From assembly GCF_002893625.1 (NCBI RefSeq), contig NZ_PKMZ01000011.1, forward strand, positions 1-64,000: 64,000 nt of DNA, given 5' to 3'. Positions 45,719-54,817 of the stretch are shown here, in pieces (position 1 is the first letter of the stretch; the number at the start of each line of letters is the position of its first letter). This DNA comes from Mangrovicella endophytica (GTDB taxonomy: Bacteria; Pseudomonadota; Alphaproteobacteria; Rhizobiales; Rhizobiaceae). Both the position numbers and the translations under genes were made by a program. The notes beneath the pieces were generated by a model. The model was not told the DNA's origin and ran no database searches. It was given only the letters and a program-made list of their open reading frames with translations.

Positions 45719-46855
45719 ATGGGCGCCTACATTCTCCGCCGCATCCTGCTGATGATACCGACGCTGATCGGCATCATGGCGGTGTCCTTCGTGGTCATCC
45801 AGTTCGCGCCGGGCGGCCCGATCGAGCAGGTCATCGCCAATCTGCAGGGCCAGAGCGGCGGTGCGATGGACCGCGTCAGCGGCGGCGGCGCCGACTTCGG
45901 CGGCCAGGGCGCGCAAGGCGGCGGTGAGAACTCGGGCTATCGCGGCGCGCAAGGGCTCGATCCGGAGTTCATCAAGCGGCTGGAGGTACAGTTCGGCTTC
46001 GACAAGCCGCCGCTCGAGCGCTTCGGCACCATGCTGTGGAACTATACGCGCTTCGATTTCGGCGAGAGCTACTTCCGCTCGGTGTCGGTGATCGACCTGA
46101 TCCTGGAAAAGATGCCGGTGTCGATCTCGCTCGGCCTCTGGATCACGCTCCTGTCCTACGCGATCTCGATCCCACTCGGGATCCGCAAGGCGCTGAACGA
46201 CGGCTCGGCCTTCGACGTGTGGACGTCCGGCATCATCATCATCGCCTACGCCATTCCGGGCTTCCTCTTTGCGGTTCTCCTGATCGTTCTCTTCGCCGGC
46301 GGCTCCTTCTATGACTGGTTTCCGCTGCGGGGCCTCCTCTCCGACAACGTCCAGGGCAACTGGTGCGCCTTCTGGAACGTCAACTGGGATGCCGGGCGCT
46401 GCGTCACCCAAACCATCCCGGACTACTTCTGGCACCTGACGCTGCCGCTGATCGCCCTGGCGCTCTCCGCCTTCGCGACGACGACACTGCTCACGAAGAA
46501 CTCCTTCCTCGACGAGATCCGCAAGCAGTATGTCACAACGGCCCGCGCCAAGGGGCTGACGGAACGGCGCGTCCTCTACGGCCACGTCTTCCGCAACGCC
46601 ATGCTGATCATCGTCGCGGGCTTCCCCGGCGCCTTCATCTCCGCCTTCTTCGCGGGATCGCTGCTGATCGAGACGATCTTCTCGCTCGACGGGCTCGGGC
46701 TGCTCGGTTTCGAGAGCATCTACAAGCGCGATTACCCTGTGGTGTTCGCGACGCTCTACATCTTCTCACTGCTCGGACTGGTGACGACCCTGATCTCCGA
46801 CCTCACCTACACCTGGATCGATCCACGCATCGATTTCGACCGGCGGGAGGTGTGA
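45719..46855 (+). CDS. yejB: Peptide ABC transporter permease YejB
   Basis: This 378-residue permease has the opening helix of the OppB/DppB family (GAYILRRILLMIPTLIGIMAVSFVVIQFAPGGP) and the inner-membrane permease motif in the C-terminal half (EIRKQYVTTARAKGLTERRVLYGHVFRNAM). After the first helix there is a glycine- and glutamine-rich stretch (about 50-75, GGGADFGGQGAQGGGEN) that E. coli YejB carries in similar form. RBS GGAG lies seven bases before the ATG. It pairs with YejE to form the channel. Confidence 0.93.
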   Translation: MGAYILRRILLMIPTLIGIMAVSFVVIQFAPGGPIEQVIANLQGQSGGAMDRVSGGGADFGGQGAQGGGENSGYRGAQGLDPEFIKRLEVQFGFDKPPLERFGTMLWNYTRFDFGESYFRSVSVIDLILEKMPVSISLGLWITLLSYAISIPLGIRKALNDGSAFDVWTSGIIIIAYAIPGFLFAVLLIVLFAGGSFYDWFPLRGLLSDNVQGNWCAFWNVNWDAGRCVTQTIPDYFWHLTLPLIALALSAFATTTLLTKNSFLDEIRKQYVTTARAKGLTERRVLYGHVFRNAMLIIVAGFPGAFISAFFAGSLLIETIFSLDGLGLLGFESIYKRDYPVVFATLYIFSLLGLVTTLISDLTYTWIDPRIDFDRREV

Positions 46856-46857
46856 CG

Positions 46858-48099
46858 GTGGACGAGCCGATCCGCGAAAAGGCCGCGACGGATACCGCCG
46901 CGCCGCCGGCACGCCCGGCAGAGTTCCAGGCCGCCGACATCGGCGAGGCGCAGGCGACGGGCGTCGCGCAGATGGCGCCGACCGTGCCGGACACCGGCCG
47001 CCCTTCCGGCCTGTCGCCGCTGAACGCGCGCCGCTGGGAGAACTTCAAGGCCAACCGCCGGGGCTACTGGTCGCTCTGGGTGTTCGGCATCCTGTTCATC
47101 CTCAGCCTGTTCGCCGAGTTCCTGGCGAACGACAAGCCGATCCTCGTCTCCTACAAGGGCGAATTCTACACGCCTATCTTCGTCGACTATCCGGAGGAAA
47201 CGTTCGGCGGCTTCCTGCCGGTGACGAACTATCGCGACCCCTTCATCCAGGATGAGATCGGCGCGAATGGCTGGATGATCTGGCCGCCGATCCGCTACTC
47301 CTACATGAGCGTCAACAACGAGATCCCGACGCCGGCGCCATCCGCCCCCTCCTGGACCTTCACCAAGGAGGAGCTCTGCGGGCGCTATCCGCAAGGATTG
47401 AACGATCCCAACTGCACGCCCGGCAACTACAACTGGCTCGGCACCGACGACCAGGCGCGCGACGTCGCAGCGCGGCTGATCTACGGCTTCCGCATCTCGG
47501 TGCTGTTCGGCCTGGTGCTGACGCTCGCCTCCGCCGTCATCGGCGTCACCGCCGGCGCGATCCAGGGCTATTTCGGCGGCTGGGTGGACCTCATCTTCCA
47601 GCGCTTCATCGAGATCTGGTCGTCGATCCCGGTGCTCTACCTCCTCCTCATCATCGCGGCGATCCTGCCGCCGGGCTTCTGGATCCTGCTCGGCATCATG
47701 CTCCTGTTCTCCTGGGTCGCCTTTGTCGGCGTCGTGCGGGCGGAGTTCCTGCGGGCGCGCAACTTCGAATATGTGAATGCCGCCCGCGCGCTCGGCGTCG
47801 GCGACTGGACCATCATGGGGCGGCACCTCCTGCCGAACGCGATGGTGGCGACGCTGACCTTCCTGCCCTTTATCCTGAACGGTTCGATCACCACGCTCAC
47901 CTCGCTCGATTTCCTCGGCTTCGGCCTGCCGCCCGGATCGCCCTCGCTCGGCGAGATCCTGGCGCAGGGCAAGAACAACCTCCAGGCGCCCTGGCTCGGC
48001 ATCTCCGGCTTCGTGGTGCTGTCCTTGATGCTGTCGCTCCTCGTCTTCATCGGCGAGGCGGTGCGCGACGCCTTCGACCCCCGCAAGAGTTTCCGGTGA
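46858..48099 (+). CDS. yejE: Peptide ABC transporter permease YejE
   Basis: From GTG 46858, two bases after the yejB stop, this is a 413-residue DppC-type permease. An unusual polar N-terminal tail of about 55 residues precedes the family start SGLSPLNARRWENFKANRRGYWSLW. A large periplasmic loop (ILVSYKGEFYTPIFVDYPEETFGG and after) is typical of YejE, and the coupling motif is EYVNAARALGVGDWTIMGRHLLPNAM. The usual YejE length is about 340 residues, so the extra tail may be real or the start may lie further in. Confidence 0.92.
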   Translation: MDEPIREKAATDTAAPPARPAEFQAADIGEAQATGVAQMAPTVPDTGRPSGLSPLNARRWENFKANRRGYWSLWVFGILFILSLFAEFLANDKPILVSYKGEFYTPIFVDYPEETFGGFLPVTNYRDPFIQDEIGANGWMIWPPIRYSYMSVNNEIPTPAPSAPSWTFTKEELCGRYPQGLNDPNCTPGNYNWLGTDDQARDVAARLIYGFRISVLFGLVLTLASAVIGVTAGAIQGYFGGWVDLIFQRFIEIWSSIPVLYLLLIIAAILPPGFWILLGIMLLFSWVAFVGVVRAEFLRARNFEYVNAARALGVGDWTIMGRHLLPNAMVATLTFLPFILNGSITTLTSLDFLGFGLPPGSPSLGEILAQGKNNLQAPWLGISGFVVLSLMLSLLVFIGEAVRDAFDPRKSFR

Positions 48100-48351
48100 C
48101 GTCTCCGGGATGGGCGAGGGCTGGCTCTTGCTGATACCGGGTGGGCAGCAGTGCCGAAGCGTGGCCCTTGATTGGCGGGAAGACGCCGGACGCCATTCAC
48201 GTCGCGACAGCTCGGGAATGCGGCTGGGACATCATCTCGTGCGGCCAGCGGCTCAAGCTTCCGCCTGGACTGACGCGCATCGCCATCGAGAATGCTGCCG
48301 AACTGGGGTCGCCATGATGACCATTCACCATTTCCACTTTGAGGCGTTCGC
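48100..48351. other. 252-bp spacer inside the yej operon
   Basis: All other junctions from yejA to the ghrA-like gene have 0-39 bp spacing, so this gap stands out. An open frame at 48110-48355 (81 codons) overlaps the yejF GTG start by four bases, but by my count only about 65 percent of its third codon positions are G or C, well below the surrounding genes, and it resembles nothing I know. I see no terminator. A promoter or an RNA leader for yejF could be here. Confidence 0.5.
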
Positions 48352-50028
48352 GTGAGCCAGACCGCATCCGCCGTCGCATCGCGGCCAAGCAACGGCCCGG
48401 CCGGCGCGCCACTCCTCTCCGTCGAGAACCTCTCGGTCGCCTTCCATCAGGGCGGGCGCACGACGCTTGCCGTCGACGGCGTCTCCTTCTCCATCGCCAA
48501 GGGCGAGACGCTCGCGCTGGTCGGCGAATCCGGCTCCGGAAAGTCGGTCTCGGCGCTGTCGATCCTGAAGCTCCTGCCCTACCCCGCGGCGAGCCACCCG
48601 AACGGCGCGGTGATATTTTCCGGCGAGAACCTCATCGACGAGGACGAGCGGGATCTCAGGCGCGTTCGCGGCAACAAGATCTCGATGATCTTCCAGGAGC
48701 CGATGTCCTCGCTGAACCCGCTCCACACGATCGAGCGGCAGGTCGGCGAGGTCCTGAAGATCCACCGCGGCATCTCCGACCGGCAGGCGCGCGAGCGCAC
48801 GCTTGAGCTCTTGCGCCAGGTTGGCATCCGGGAGCCGGAGAAGCGGCTCGGCGCCTACCCGCACCAGCTGTCCGGCGGCCAGCGCCAGCGCGTCATGATC
48901 GCGATGGCGCTCGCCAACGAGCCTGAGCTCCTCATCGCCGACGAGCCGACCACGGCCCTCGACGTCACCGTGCAGGCGCAGATCCTGGAGCTTCTAAAGA
49001 AGCTGCAGGCCGAACGTCAGATGGCGATGCTGTTCATCACCCATGACCTTGGCATCGTGCGCAAGATCGCCGACCGCGTCTGCGTCATGTATCGCGGCAA
49101 GATCGTCGAGGAGGGGCCGACGGCCCGGATCTTCGCCGAGCCATCGCATGCCTATACGAAGCATCTTCTCGCCGCCGAGCCGCGCGGCATGCCGCCCGCC
49201 GCGAACGCCAATGCGCCCGTGGTGATGGAGGCCAAGGACGTGAAGGTGTGGTTCCCGATCCGCACCGGCCTGTTCCGGCGCGTGACGGACCATGTGAAGG
49301 CCGTCGACGGCATCGACCTGACGCTCAGAGCCGGCCAGACCGTCGGCATTGTCGGCGAATCCGGCTCGGGCAAGACGACGCTCGGCCTCGCCCTCTGCCG
49401 CATGATCGCCTCCAAGGGGCAGATCGCCTTTGACGGGGAGCGGATCGATGCACGCTCGTTCAAGAGCATGCGACCGCTGCGCGACCGCATCCAGATCGTC
49501 TTCCAGGATCCGTTCGGCTCGCTGAGCCCGCGCATGCCGATCACCGACATCATCTCCGAAGGCCTGAGGGTGCACCAGCCCGGCATCGGCGCGGCTGAAC
49601 GGGACGCCCGCGTGGTTGCGGCCCTGGGCGAAGTCGGCCTCGACCCGGCGACGCGCTTCCGCTACCCGCACGAATTCTCCGGCGGCCAGCGCCAGCGCAT
49701 TGCCATCGCGCGCGCCATGGTCCTCAACCCGCGCTTCGTCATGCTGGACGAGCCGACCTCGGCGCTCGACATGAGCGTGCAGGCACAGGTCGTCGATCTC
49801 CTGCGCGATCTCCAGCAGAAGCACCAGCTCGCCTATCTCTTCATCAGCCACGACCTGAAGGTGGTGCGGGCGCTCGCCAACGAGGTGGTGGTGATGCGCA
49901 ACGGCCTCGTCGTCGAGCGCGGTCCCGCCGCGGAGATCTTCGAGCGACCGCAGACCGACTACACCAAGGCGTTGATGGCGGCTGCCTTCGCCATCGAGAC
50001 GGCTCCGACCGGTGTGGTCTCGCAGTGA
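48352..50028 (+). CDS. yejF: Peptide ABC transporter ATPase YejF (two nucleotide-binding domains)
   Basis: This 558-residue protein fuses two OppD/OppF-type ATPases. Domain 1 has Walker A GESGSGKS near 61-68 and signature [15 protein letters not shown]; domain 2 has GESGSGKTT near 342 and [15 protein letters not shown]; each has DEPT Walker B. YejF energises the YejB-YejE channel. The start is GTG 48352. Its end overlaps the NUDIX gene (GTGA). Confidence 0.94.
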   Translation: MSQTASAVASRPSNGPAGAPLLSVENLSVAFHQGGRTTLAVDGVSFSIAKGETLALVGESGSGKSVSALSILKLLPYPAASHPNGAVIFSGENLIDEDERDLRRVRGNKISMIFQEPMSSLNPLHTIERQVGEVLKIHRGISDRQARERTLELLRQVGIREPEKRLGAYPHQLSGGQRQRVMIAMALANEPELLIADEPTTALDVTVQAQILELLKKLQAERQMAMLFITHDLGIVRKIADRVCVMYRGKIVEEGPTARIFAEPSHAYTKHLLAAEPRGMPPAANANAPVVMEAKDVKVWFPIRTGLFRRVTDHVKAVDGIDLTLRAGQTVGIVGESGSGKTTLGLALCRMIASKGQIAFDGERIDARSFKSMRPLRDRIQIVFQDPFGSLSPRMPITDIISEGLRVHQPGIGAAERDARVVAALGEVGLDPATRFRYPHEFSGGQRQRIAIARAMVLNPRFVMLDEPTSALDMSVQAQVVDLLRDLQQKHQLAYLFISHDLKVVRALANEVVVMRNGLVVERGPAAEIFERPQTDYTKALMAAAFAIETAPTGVVSQ

Positions 50029-50693
50029 CGGCGAACACGCAGGGCCACTACCGTGACGCGCTGGCGGACCAGCCGCTCGACTTCACGGTGGAGCGGCGCG
50101 AGCGCCTGCATGACGGGTTCCGGCCGCTGGAGGCAGTGACGCTGACCCATGCCAGGCTCGGCGCCGACGGCATCATCGGGCCGGTCCATCGCGAGTTCCT
50201 GGCGACCGGCTCCGTTGCGATCATCATTCCCTATGATCCGGTGCTCGACGCCATCGTCGTCGTCAGGCAGTTCCGCCTTGCCGCAGCGCTGAAGACGCCG
50301 AACGCTGCCGCGCTGGAGCTGCCGGCGGGCCTCGTCGACGCAGACGATGCCAGTCCCGAAGCCGCGGCGGCGCGCGAGCTCGAAGAGGAAACCGGGCTGA
50401 CGGCCAAGGCCATCGAGCGCTGCTACACGCTGCTCCCCTCGCCTGGCCTCACGGACGAATACGCCTTCATCTTCCTTGCCATCGTCGATGCCTCGGCCCT
50501 GGCGACATCGGCCGGCAAGGCCGAGGAGGCAGAGGACATCCGCCCGATCCTGGCGCCTGTCGACGAGCTGATCGAGGCGGTGGACCAAGGCCGGGTCGAA
50601 AACGGCTTTCTCGTCGGCGGTACCCACTGGTTCGCCCGCAAGGGTCGCGCCTTCGCCGCGAGCCTTGCGGCCACGCTCGCCGGGGAGGGCTGA
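50025..50693 (+). CDS. NUDIX hydrolase (ADP-ribose pyrophosphatase-like)
   Basis: This 222-residue enzyme starts at GTG 50025, overlapping the yejF stop. It has the NUDIX box with GLVDADDASPEAAAARELEEETGLTAK, preceded by VVRQFRLAAALKTPNAAALELPAG, the pattern of ADP-ribose pyrophosphatases (NudF type); the usual first glycine after the box start is replaced by Ala/Asp (LVDADDAS versus GxxExGE), so metal binding could be weaker. The remaining RELEEETG is intact. Function may be housecleaning of ADP-ribose or sugar nucleotides. Confidence 0.85.
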   Translation: MTANTQGHYRDALADQPLDFTVERRERLHDGFRPLEAVTLTHARLGADGIIGPVHREFLATGSVAIIIPYDPVLDAIVVVRQFRLAAALKTPNAAALELPAGLVDADDASPEAAAARELEEETGLTAKAIERCYTLLPSPGLTDEYAFIFLAIVDASALATSAGKAEEAEDIRPILAPVDELIEAVDQGRVENGFLVGGTHWFARKGRAFAASLAATLAGEG

Positions 50694-50696
50694 GTC

Positions 50697-51638
50697 ATGC
50701 CGATTCTCCTGTCGATCGGCAGCTATGATCCGCAGCCTTGGCTGACGGCGATGGGCCGGGAAGCGCCGGAGGAGACGATCGTCCTGGCACCGGACGGTCC
50801 CGAAGATCCGAGCATCGAATATGCGGTCGTTTGGAAACAGCCGCGCAATCTCCTGACGCGCCTGCCGAACCTCAAGGCCATCTTCTCGCTCGGGGCCGGC
50901 GTCGACCACATCCTGGCCGACGACACGCTGCCGGACGTGCCGATCCTGCGTATCGTCGCGGAGGATCTCACCAACCGCATGAGCGAATATGTCGTCTGGC
51001 GCGTGCTGGACCACACGCGACAGGGACGGCTCTACCGCGAACGGCAGACCCAGCGGCTCTGGGGCGAAGAGCACCAGCCGGCGGCCCATGCGATCACCGT
51101 CGGCCTCATGGGCATCGGCGCGCTGGGGCAGGACGCGGCGGCCAAGTTGCGCGCGCTCGGTTTCCAGGTCGCGGGCTGGAGCCGCACGCCGAAGCACATC
51201 GACGGCATCACCTGCTATTCAGGGCCGGATGGTCTCGCCGCGATGCTCGGTGTGACGGACATCCTCGTCGTGCTGCTGCCCCTGACCGAGGAGACGCGCG
51301 GCATCCTGGACACACCGCTGTTCGAGCAGATGAAGCGGCAGACGCCGCTTGGCGCACCGGTGCTGATCAATGCCGGCCGCGGCGGGTTGCAGAACGAGGG
51401 CGCGATCCTGCGCGCTCTAGACGGCGGCCGCCTCTCGGAAGTCTCGCTCGACGTCTTCGAGACGGAGCCGCTGCCGGCGGCAAGCCCGCTCTGGAGCCAC
51501 CCGCGCGTCTTCGTCACGCCGCATGCGGCCGCGGCGTCTGATCCAGACGCCTTGTCGTCGCTGATCATGCGGCAGATCGCCAATCATCGCGCCGGCGAGC
51601 CGCTGAAGCACGCCGTCGACCGCAGCGCCGGCTACTGA
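50697..51638 (+). CDS. ghrA: Glyoxylate/hydroxypyruvate reductase A-like dehydrogenase
   Basis: This 313-residue D-2-hydroxyacid dehydrogenase resembles GhrA. The NAD(P) motif is GLMGIGALGQDAA, and the catalytic set is Arg in INAGRGGLQNEGA, Glu in VFETEPLP and His in VTPHAAAASD. SLGAGVDHIL and WKQPRNLLTRLPNLKAIFS are GhrA-like. GhrA reduces glyoxylate and hydroxypyruvate. The ATG is three bases past the NUDIX stop, so it ends the yej operon. Confidence 0.9.
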   Translation: MPILLSIGSYDPQPWLTAMGREAPEETIVLAPDGPEDPSIEYAVVWKQPRNLLTRLPNLKAIFSLGAGVDHILADDTLPDVPILRIVAEDLTNRMSEYVVWRVLDHTRQGRLYRERQTQRLWGEEHQPAAHAITVGLMGIGALGQDAAAKLRALGFQVAGWSRTPKHIDGITCYSGPDGLAAMLGVTDILVVLLPLTEETRGILDTPLFEQMKRQTPLGAPVLINAGRGGLQNEGAILRALDGGRLSEVSLDVFETEPLPAASPLWSHPRVFVTPHAAAASDPDALSSLIMRQIANHRAGEPLKHAVDRSAGY

Positions 51639-51654
51639 TCCGACGCACGGTGGG

Positions 51655-51679
51655 GTCCGGCGACGTTCCGCCGCCGGAC
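51655..51679 (+). terminator. Hairpin after the ghrA-like gene
   Basis: GTCCGGCG (51655-51662) pairs with CGCCGGAC (51672-51679) around nine bases and is followed by TCCGTTCTTCC, a loose pyrimidine run. It lies 17 bases after the end of the seven-gene operon. Confidence 0.5.
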
Positions 51680-51752
51680 TCCGTTCTTCCCTCTCACCCG
51701 CTGGCGATAGGGCATTGGAGCACTCTGCTGCGGAGATTGCCTAGACTCCTAC

Positions 51753-51784
51753 ATATCCATCTGGTTATATAACCTCATGGATAT
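51753..51784. promoter_or_regulatory. Nested palindrome over the arsR-type start codon
   Basis: An outer inverted repeat, ATATCCAT (51753-51760) and ATGGATAT (51777-51784), encloses a perfect 12-bp palindrome GGTTATATAACC (51763-51774). The outer right arm contains the ATG of the regulator gene (51777-51779), and the inner palindrome contains a TATATA that could be a -10. This is the expected shape of an ArsR-family operator controlling its own gene; binding is inferred. Confidence 0.7.
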
Positions 51785-52121
51785 ACGTGAAGCCTCCGAC
51801 GTGAAGTTTGCCGCACTTGCCGATCGAACGCGCCGCGCGATCCTGGCGCGACTGGCAATGGGTGAAGCGACAGTCGCTGAGCTGAACAAGCCCTTTCAGA
51901 TCAGCCAACCGGCGATCTCGAAGCATCTTCGCGTGTTGGAAGAGGCAGGCCTGATCGAGAGCGTGAAGCTCGGTCAGTCGCGGCCTCGCCGCCTCCGCCC
52001 TCAGGCTCTGACCGAGCTGACGGACTGGCTGAACGGCCTGCAGAAGCTTTGGAGCGACAGCTTCGACCGCCTCGAGACCTTTCTCGCTTCAGAGACCCCT
52101 TCGCCCAAGAAAGAGGACTAG
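51777..52121 (+). CDS. ArsR-family winged-helix regulator
   Basis: This 114-residue protein has the ArsR fold: ALADRTRRAILARLAMGEATVAELNKPFQISQPAISKHLRVLEEAGLIES, then a wing (VKLGQSRPRRLRPQALTEL). It has no metal-binding Cys motif, matching the subgroup paired with SRPBCC/AHSA1 genes in operons. It probably represses itself and the next gene through the palindrome over its start. The signal is unknown. Confidence 0.92.
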   Translation: MDIREASDVKFAALADRTRRAILARLAMGEATVAELNKPFQISQPAISKHLRVLEEAGLIESVKLGQSRPRRLRPQALTELTDWLNGLQKLWSDSFDRLETFLASETPSPKKED

Positions 52122-52124
52122 CGC

Positions 52125-52625
52125 ATGAATGCCACCCACGAGACGCCGGACTTCGTCATCACCCGCAGCTTCCAGGCACCACGCCAGCGCGTCTGGGAGG
52201 CGTGGACGAAGCCGGAGCTGTTTTCGCGCTGGTTTGGTCCGAAGGGCACGACCACGCATGTGGAGGCCTTCGATTTGCGCCCGGGCGGCATGCTGCACTA
52301 TGCGATGGTAATGCCGGATGGCAGCCGCATGTGGGGTCGTTCCGTCTATCGCGAGATCGTCGAGCCGTCGCGCCTCGTATGGGTCAACTCCTTCGCCGAT
52401 GCCCAGGGCGCCATCATCCGCGCACCCTTCTTCGACGGCAAATGGCCGCTGGAGATGCTGACTACGGTCGCCTTCGCCGACGAAGGCACGGCGACACGCG
52501 TGACCTTGACCTGGCGGCCGATCGAAGCGTCGGACGAAGAGCGTCGGACCTTTGCCTCCAACACCGCCTCGATGAATGAGGGCTGGAGCGGTAGTTTCGA
52601 CCGGCTCGACGAGGTCCTGGATTAG
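52125..52625 (+). CDS. SRPBCC/AHSA1-domain protein
   Basis: This 166-residue protein is an AHSA1-type START-like fold: FVITRSFQAPRQRVWEAWTKPELFSRWFGPKG at the start, FDLRPGGMLHYAMVMPDG in the sheet, and a C-terminal helix with GWSGSFDRLDEVL. The family binds hydrophobic ligands. The spacing of three bases from the ArsR gene marks one operon. The end overlaps a convergent gene by four bases. Confidence 0.9.
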   Translation: MNATHETPDFVITRSFQAPRQRVWEAWTKPELFSRWFGPKGTTTHVEAFDLRPGGMLHYAMVMPDGSRMWGRSVYREIVEPSRLVWVNSFADAQGAIIRAPFFDGKWPLEMLTTVAFADEGTATRVTLTWRPIEASDEERRTFASNTASMNEGWSGSFDRLDEVLD

Positions 52626-52876
52626 ACCTGCGGTCCCTGCCGAGCTCTGCCGCCGCCGCGCCGGAGATACTCATCCTCCGGCCGGCGCAGCGATGGGCCG
52701 CGACCGTCCATCAGGCCGATATCCCGCAGAAACGCATCCGGCAGATCCCTTGCTTCCGCCATCTTGGCTCGCCGTCGCCTGACCTGGATCGCACGCCAGG
52801 AGTCCAGCATCCTCGTTAATGCGTCTGCCATGCGGGCAAAGGCCGGCTGACGGCGCAGCGCGTCTCCTGATGACAT
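52622..52876 (-). CDS. Small DUF1127-like protein
   Basis: This 84-residue basic protein has the DUF1127-type pattern of a Trp- and Arg-rich helix (LDSWRAIQVRRRRAKMAEARDLPD) followed by AFLRDIGLMDG, resembling the conserved DxxLxDIG. In rhizobia DUF1127 proteins bind RNA in phosphate, phosphatidylcholine and carbon regulation. The match is approximate: the spacing and Glu/Ala content deviate. It overlaps the SRPBCC gene at its 3' end by four bases on opposite strands and is divergent from the LysR gene. Confidence 0.65.
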   Translation of the reverse strand: MSSGDALRRQPAFARMADALTRMLDSWRAIQVRRRRAKMAEARDLPDAFLRDIGLMDGRGPSLRRPEDEYLRRGGGRARQGPQV

Positions 52877-52992
52877 GGCGTTTACGGCAAAGCGCCGCCT
52901 CCTCGGTCTGTTTCGCGATCACAGACTGCCTGCAGGGGGATTGCGCTTCCAATGCGAAAAGCGGCAGCATGCATCAGGAGGCCTTATGCATC

Positions 52993-53901
52993 ATGGCTCG
53001 TGACCTGCCGCCGCTCGCCGCCCTGCGCGCCTTTGAGGCAGCAGCGCGCCATCTCAGTTTCACGCGCGCGGCCGACGAGCTCGGCATGACGCAGTCGGCG
53101 GTGAGCTATCAGATCAAGCTCCTGGAAGAGCGTGTCGGTGCTCCCCTCTTCATCCGCCAGACGCGCGCCGTCAGCCTGTCGACCCCGGGCCGGATGCTGG
53201 CCTCGGCGGCGACGGAGGCGCTGGACGCCATCGCAGTGGCGTATGCAGCCGCGAAGGGCACGACGGCCGGCATTCTCGCCGTCAGTGCCGTGCCGACCTT
53301 CGCCGCGACGTGGCTGGCGCCGCGAATCGGCGCGTTCCAGATGCGCCATCCCGAACTGGCGGTGCGGATCAGCGCCTCGCGCGAGCTGGTGGACTTCGGC
53401 AGGCAAGAATTCGACCTGGCGGTGAGGCTGGGACGCGGTCCATGGCCGGGACTGGTACAGCACCGGCTTTTCGACATCACCTTCGCGCCGATGGTCAGTC
53501 CGACTCTCCTACGCGCCCATCCGCAGCTGACCGAGCCGGTCGATCTGCTGCGGCTGCCGATCATCGATGCCAGCGATCCATGGTGGCCGTTCTGGTGGAA
53601 CTCCGCGGGTGTCGCGACGGAGGCGACCTCGGCGGCTGCCGATCGACAACGTTCGACGCTGGGCGACCAGCATCTGGAAGCGCGGGCCTGCATCGCCGGC
53701 CACGGCGTCGCGATGCTGACGCCCTCCTTCTACGCGGACGAGGTCGCCGCCGGCCTGCTCGTCCAGCCTTTCGACATCCTGGCCGGCGACGGTCAGAGCT
53801 ATTGGCTCTGCTACCCGGAGCCTCGCCGCAACCTGCCGAAGATCCGCGCCTTTCGCGACTGGCTGCTGCCGCTCTTCGCGGACGCCGCGCCGGTGCCTTG
53901 A
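52993..53901 (+). CDS. LysR-family regulator (GcvA-like)
   Basis: From ATG 52993 this is a 302-residue LysR protein. The winged helix has LAALRAFEAAARHLSFTRAADELGMTQSAVSYQIKLLEERVGAPLF, and the ligand-binding domain follows from about residue 90 (GILAVSAVPTFAATWLAPRIGAFQMRHPEL). The opening resembles GcvA/AmpR-type regulators. Two ATGCAT copies lie at 52969-52974 and 52986-52991, next to the start, and an AGGAGG lies at 52976. The likely target is the divergent DUF1127-like gene or itself. The inducer is unknown. Confidence 0.9.
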   Translation: MARDLPPLAALRAFEAAARHLSFTRAADELGMTQSAVSYQIKLLEERVGAPLFIRQTRAVSLSTPGRMLASAATEALDAIAVAYAAAKGTTAGILAVSAVPTFAATWLAPRIGAFQMRHPELAVRISASRELVDFGRQEFDLAVRLGRGPWPGLVQHRLFDITFAPMVSPTLLRAHPQLTEPVDLLRLPIIDASDPWWPFWWNSAGVATEATSAAADRQRSTLGDQHLEARACIAGHGVAMLTPSFYADEVAAGLLVQPFDILAGDGQSYWLCYPEPRRNLPKIRAFRDWLLPLFADAAPVP

Positions 53902-53931
53902 GTTTGATCTGCGATGATAGGCTAACCGCCG

Positions 53932-54804
53932 TCAGGCGAGGCGGCGCATGCTGGTGATCTCGACGCCCTTGGCGGAGTAGCGCGCGACGGTCTCGGCCAG
54001 AGGCTCGACCGCCGTCATCATGTGAAAGGCGTTGGCATGCAGCAGCGTCTCGGCATCGCGCATAATGCCGACATGGCCTTTCCAGAAGACAAGGTCACCG
54101 CGCGCAAGCGCAGCGTCGTCCGCGAGCGGCGTTCCAAGCATCTGCTCCTGCATGTCGGTGTCGCGCGGCGCCGACTGCCCGCTCATCGTCAGCGCCATCT
54201 GAACGAGGCCGGAGCAGTCGATACCCAGCATCGTCTTGCCACCCCATAGATAGGGGACACCGAGAAAGCGCTCCGCGACGGCGACGAAGTCCGGTTCAAA
54301 GCTTTTGAGCGGCGCGAGGTGCTGCGCGACCACCGCGCCCGACAAGCCCGCCTGGCCCGCGATGAGCCGATAGGTCGCGTTGCGGTCCTGCGCCTCACCG
54401 GTGGCCGTGACACGGGCGCCGAGCGGCAGGCCATCGATCGGCGGAAGCTTGATGTCGGGTCCGGGAAACAGCAGCGTCCGCGGCACCGAGACGACATGAG
54501 TCGGCTCCTCACTGCTCGGGCCGAGGGCGGCCTGCGGCATCCAGCCGACATAGCCATCGCCCTCGAGCTGCACCCAGGCCCAGCCCTCCGCCGTGTGTTC
54601 GAAGACAAGAGCGGGTTCGCCGAGCAGCGCCTCCGTCTCGAGCGGCGCGTCCGGCATCGGACGTCGGCGCAGCGGCGCGGCCGGCAGCACCACGCGCATG
54701 GGCTCGCCATCGACGAAGCGTGCCGCCTCGACGCGGCCCTTGAGGCGGCTGTCGGCAAGATCCTCGCGCACCGCATGGATGCGTCGGTCGAGCGGAGCAT
54801 TCAT
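53932..54804 (-). CDS. NlpC/P60 family peptidase with SH3-type domains
   Basis: This 290-residue protein opens with a bacterial SH3-like part (LGEPALVFEHTAEGWAWVQLEGDGYVGWMP) and ends in an NlpC/P60 domain. The catalytic Cys is in LGIDCSGLVQMAL, the His is in WKGHVGIMRD, and LLHANAFHMMT supplies the third residue. Such enzymes cut peptidoglycan stem peptides (gamma-D-Glu-DAP). No signal peptide is obvious, which is common in rhizobial members. The ATG at 54804 follows AAGGAAG. It lies downstream of the marR gene and pepB in a common rhizobial order. Confidence 0.9.
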   Translation of the reverse strand: MNAPLDRRIHAVREDLADSRLKGRVEAARFVDGEPMRVVLPAAPLRRRPMPDAPLETEALLGEPALVFEHTAEGWAWVQLEGDGYVGWMPQAALGPSSEEPTHVVSVPRTLLFPGPDIKLPPIDGLPLGARVTATGEAQDRNATYRLIAGQAGLSGAVVAQHLAPLKSFEPDFVAVAERFLGVPYLWGGKTMLGIDCSGLVQMALTMSGQSAPRDTDMQEQMLGTPLADDAALARGDLVFWKGHVGIMRDAETLLHANAFHMMTAVEPLAETVARYSAKGVEITSMRRLA

Positions 54805-54817
54805 CTGAACCACTTCC

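Noticed and set aside
43805-46585. 926-codon open frame antisense to yejA copy 2 and yejB
   Set aside because: Amino-acid composition is typical of antisense shadows in high-GC genomes, and it has no domain or ribosome-binding site; the opposite strand holds recognised genes.
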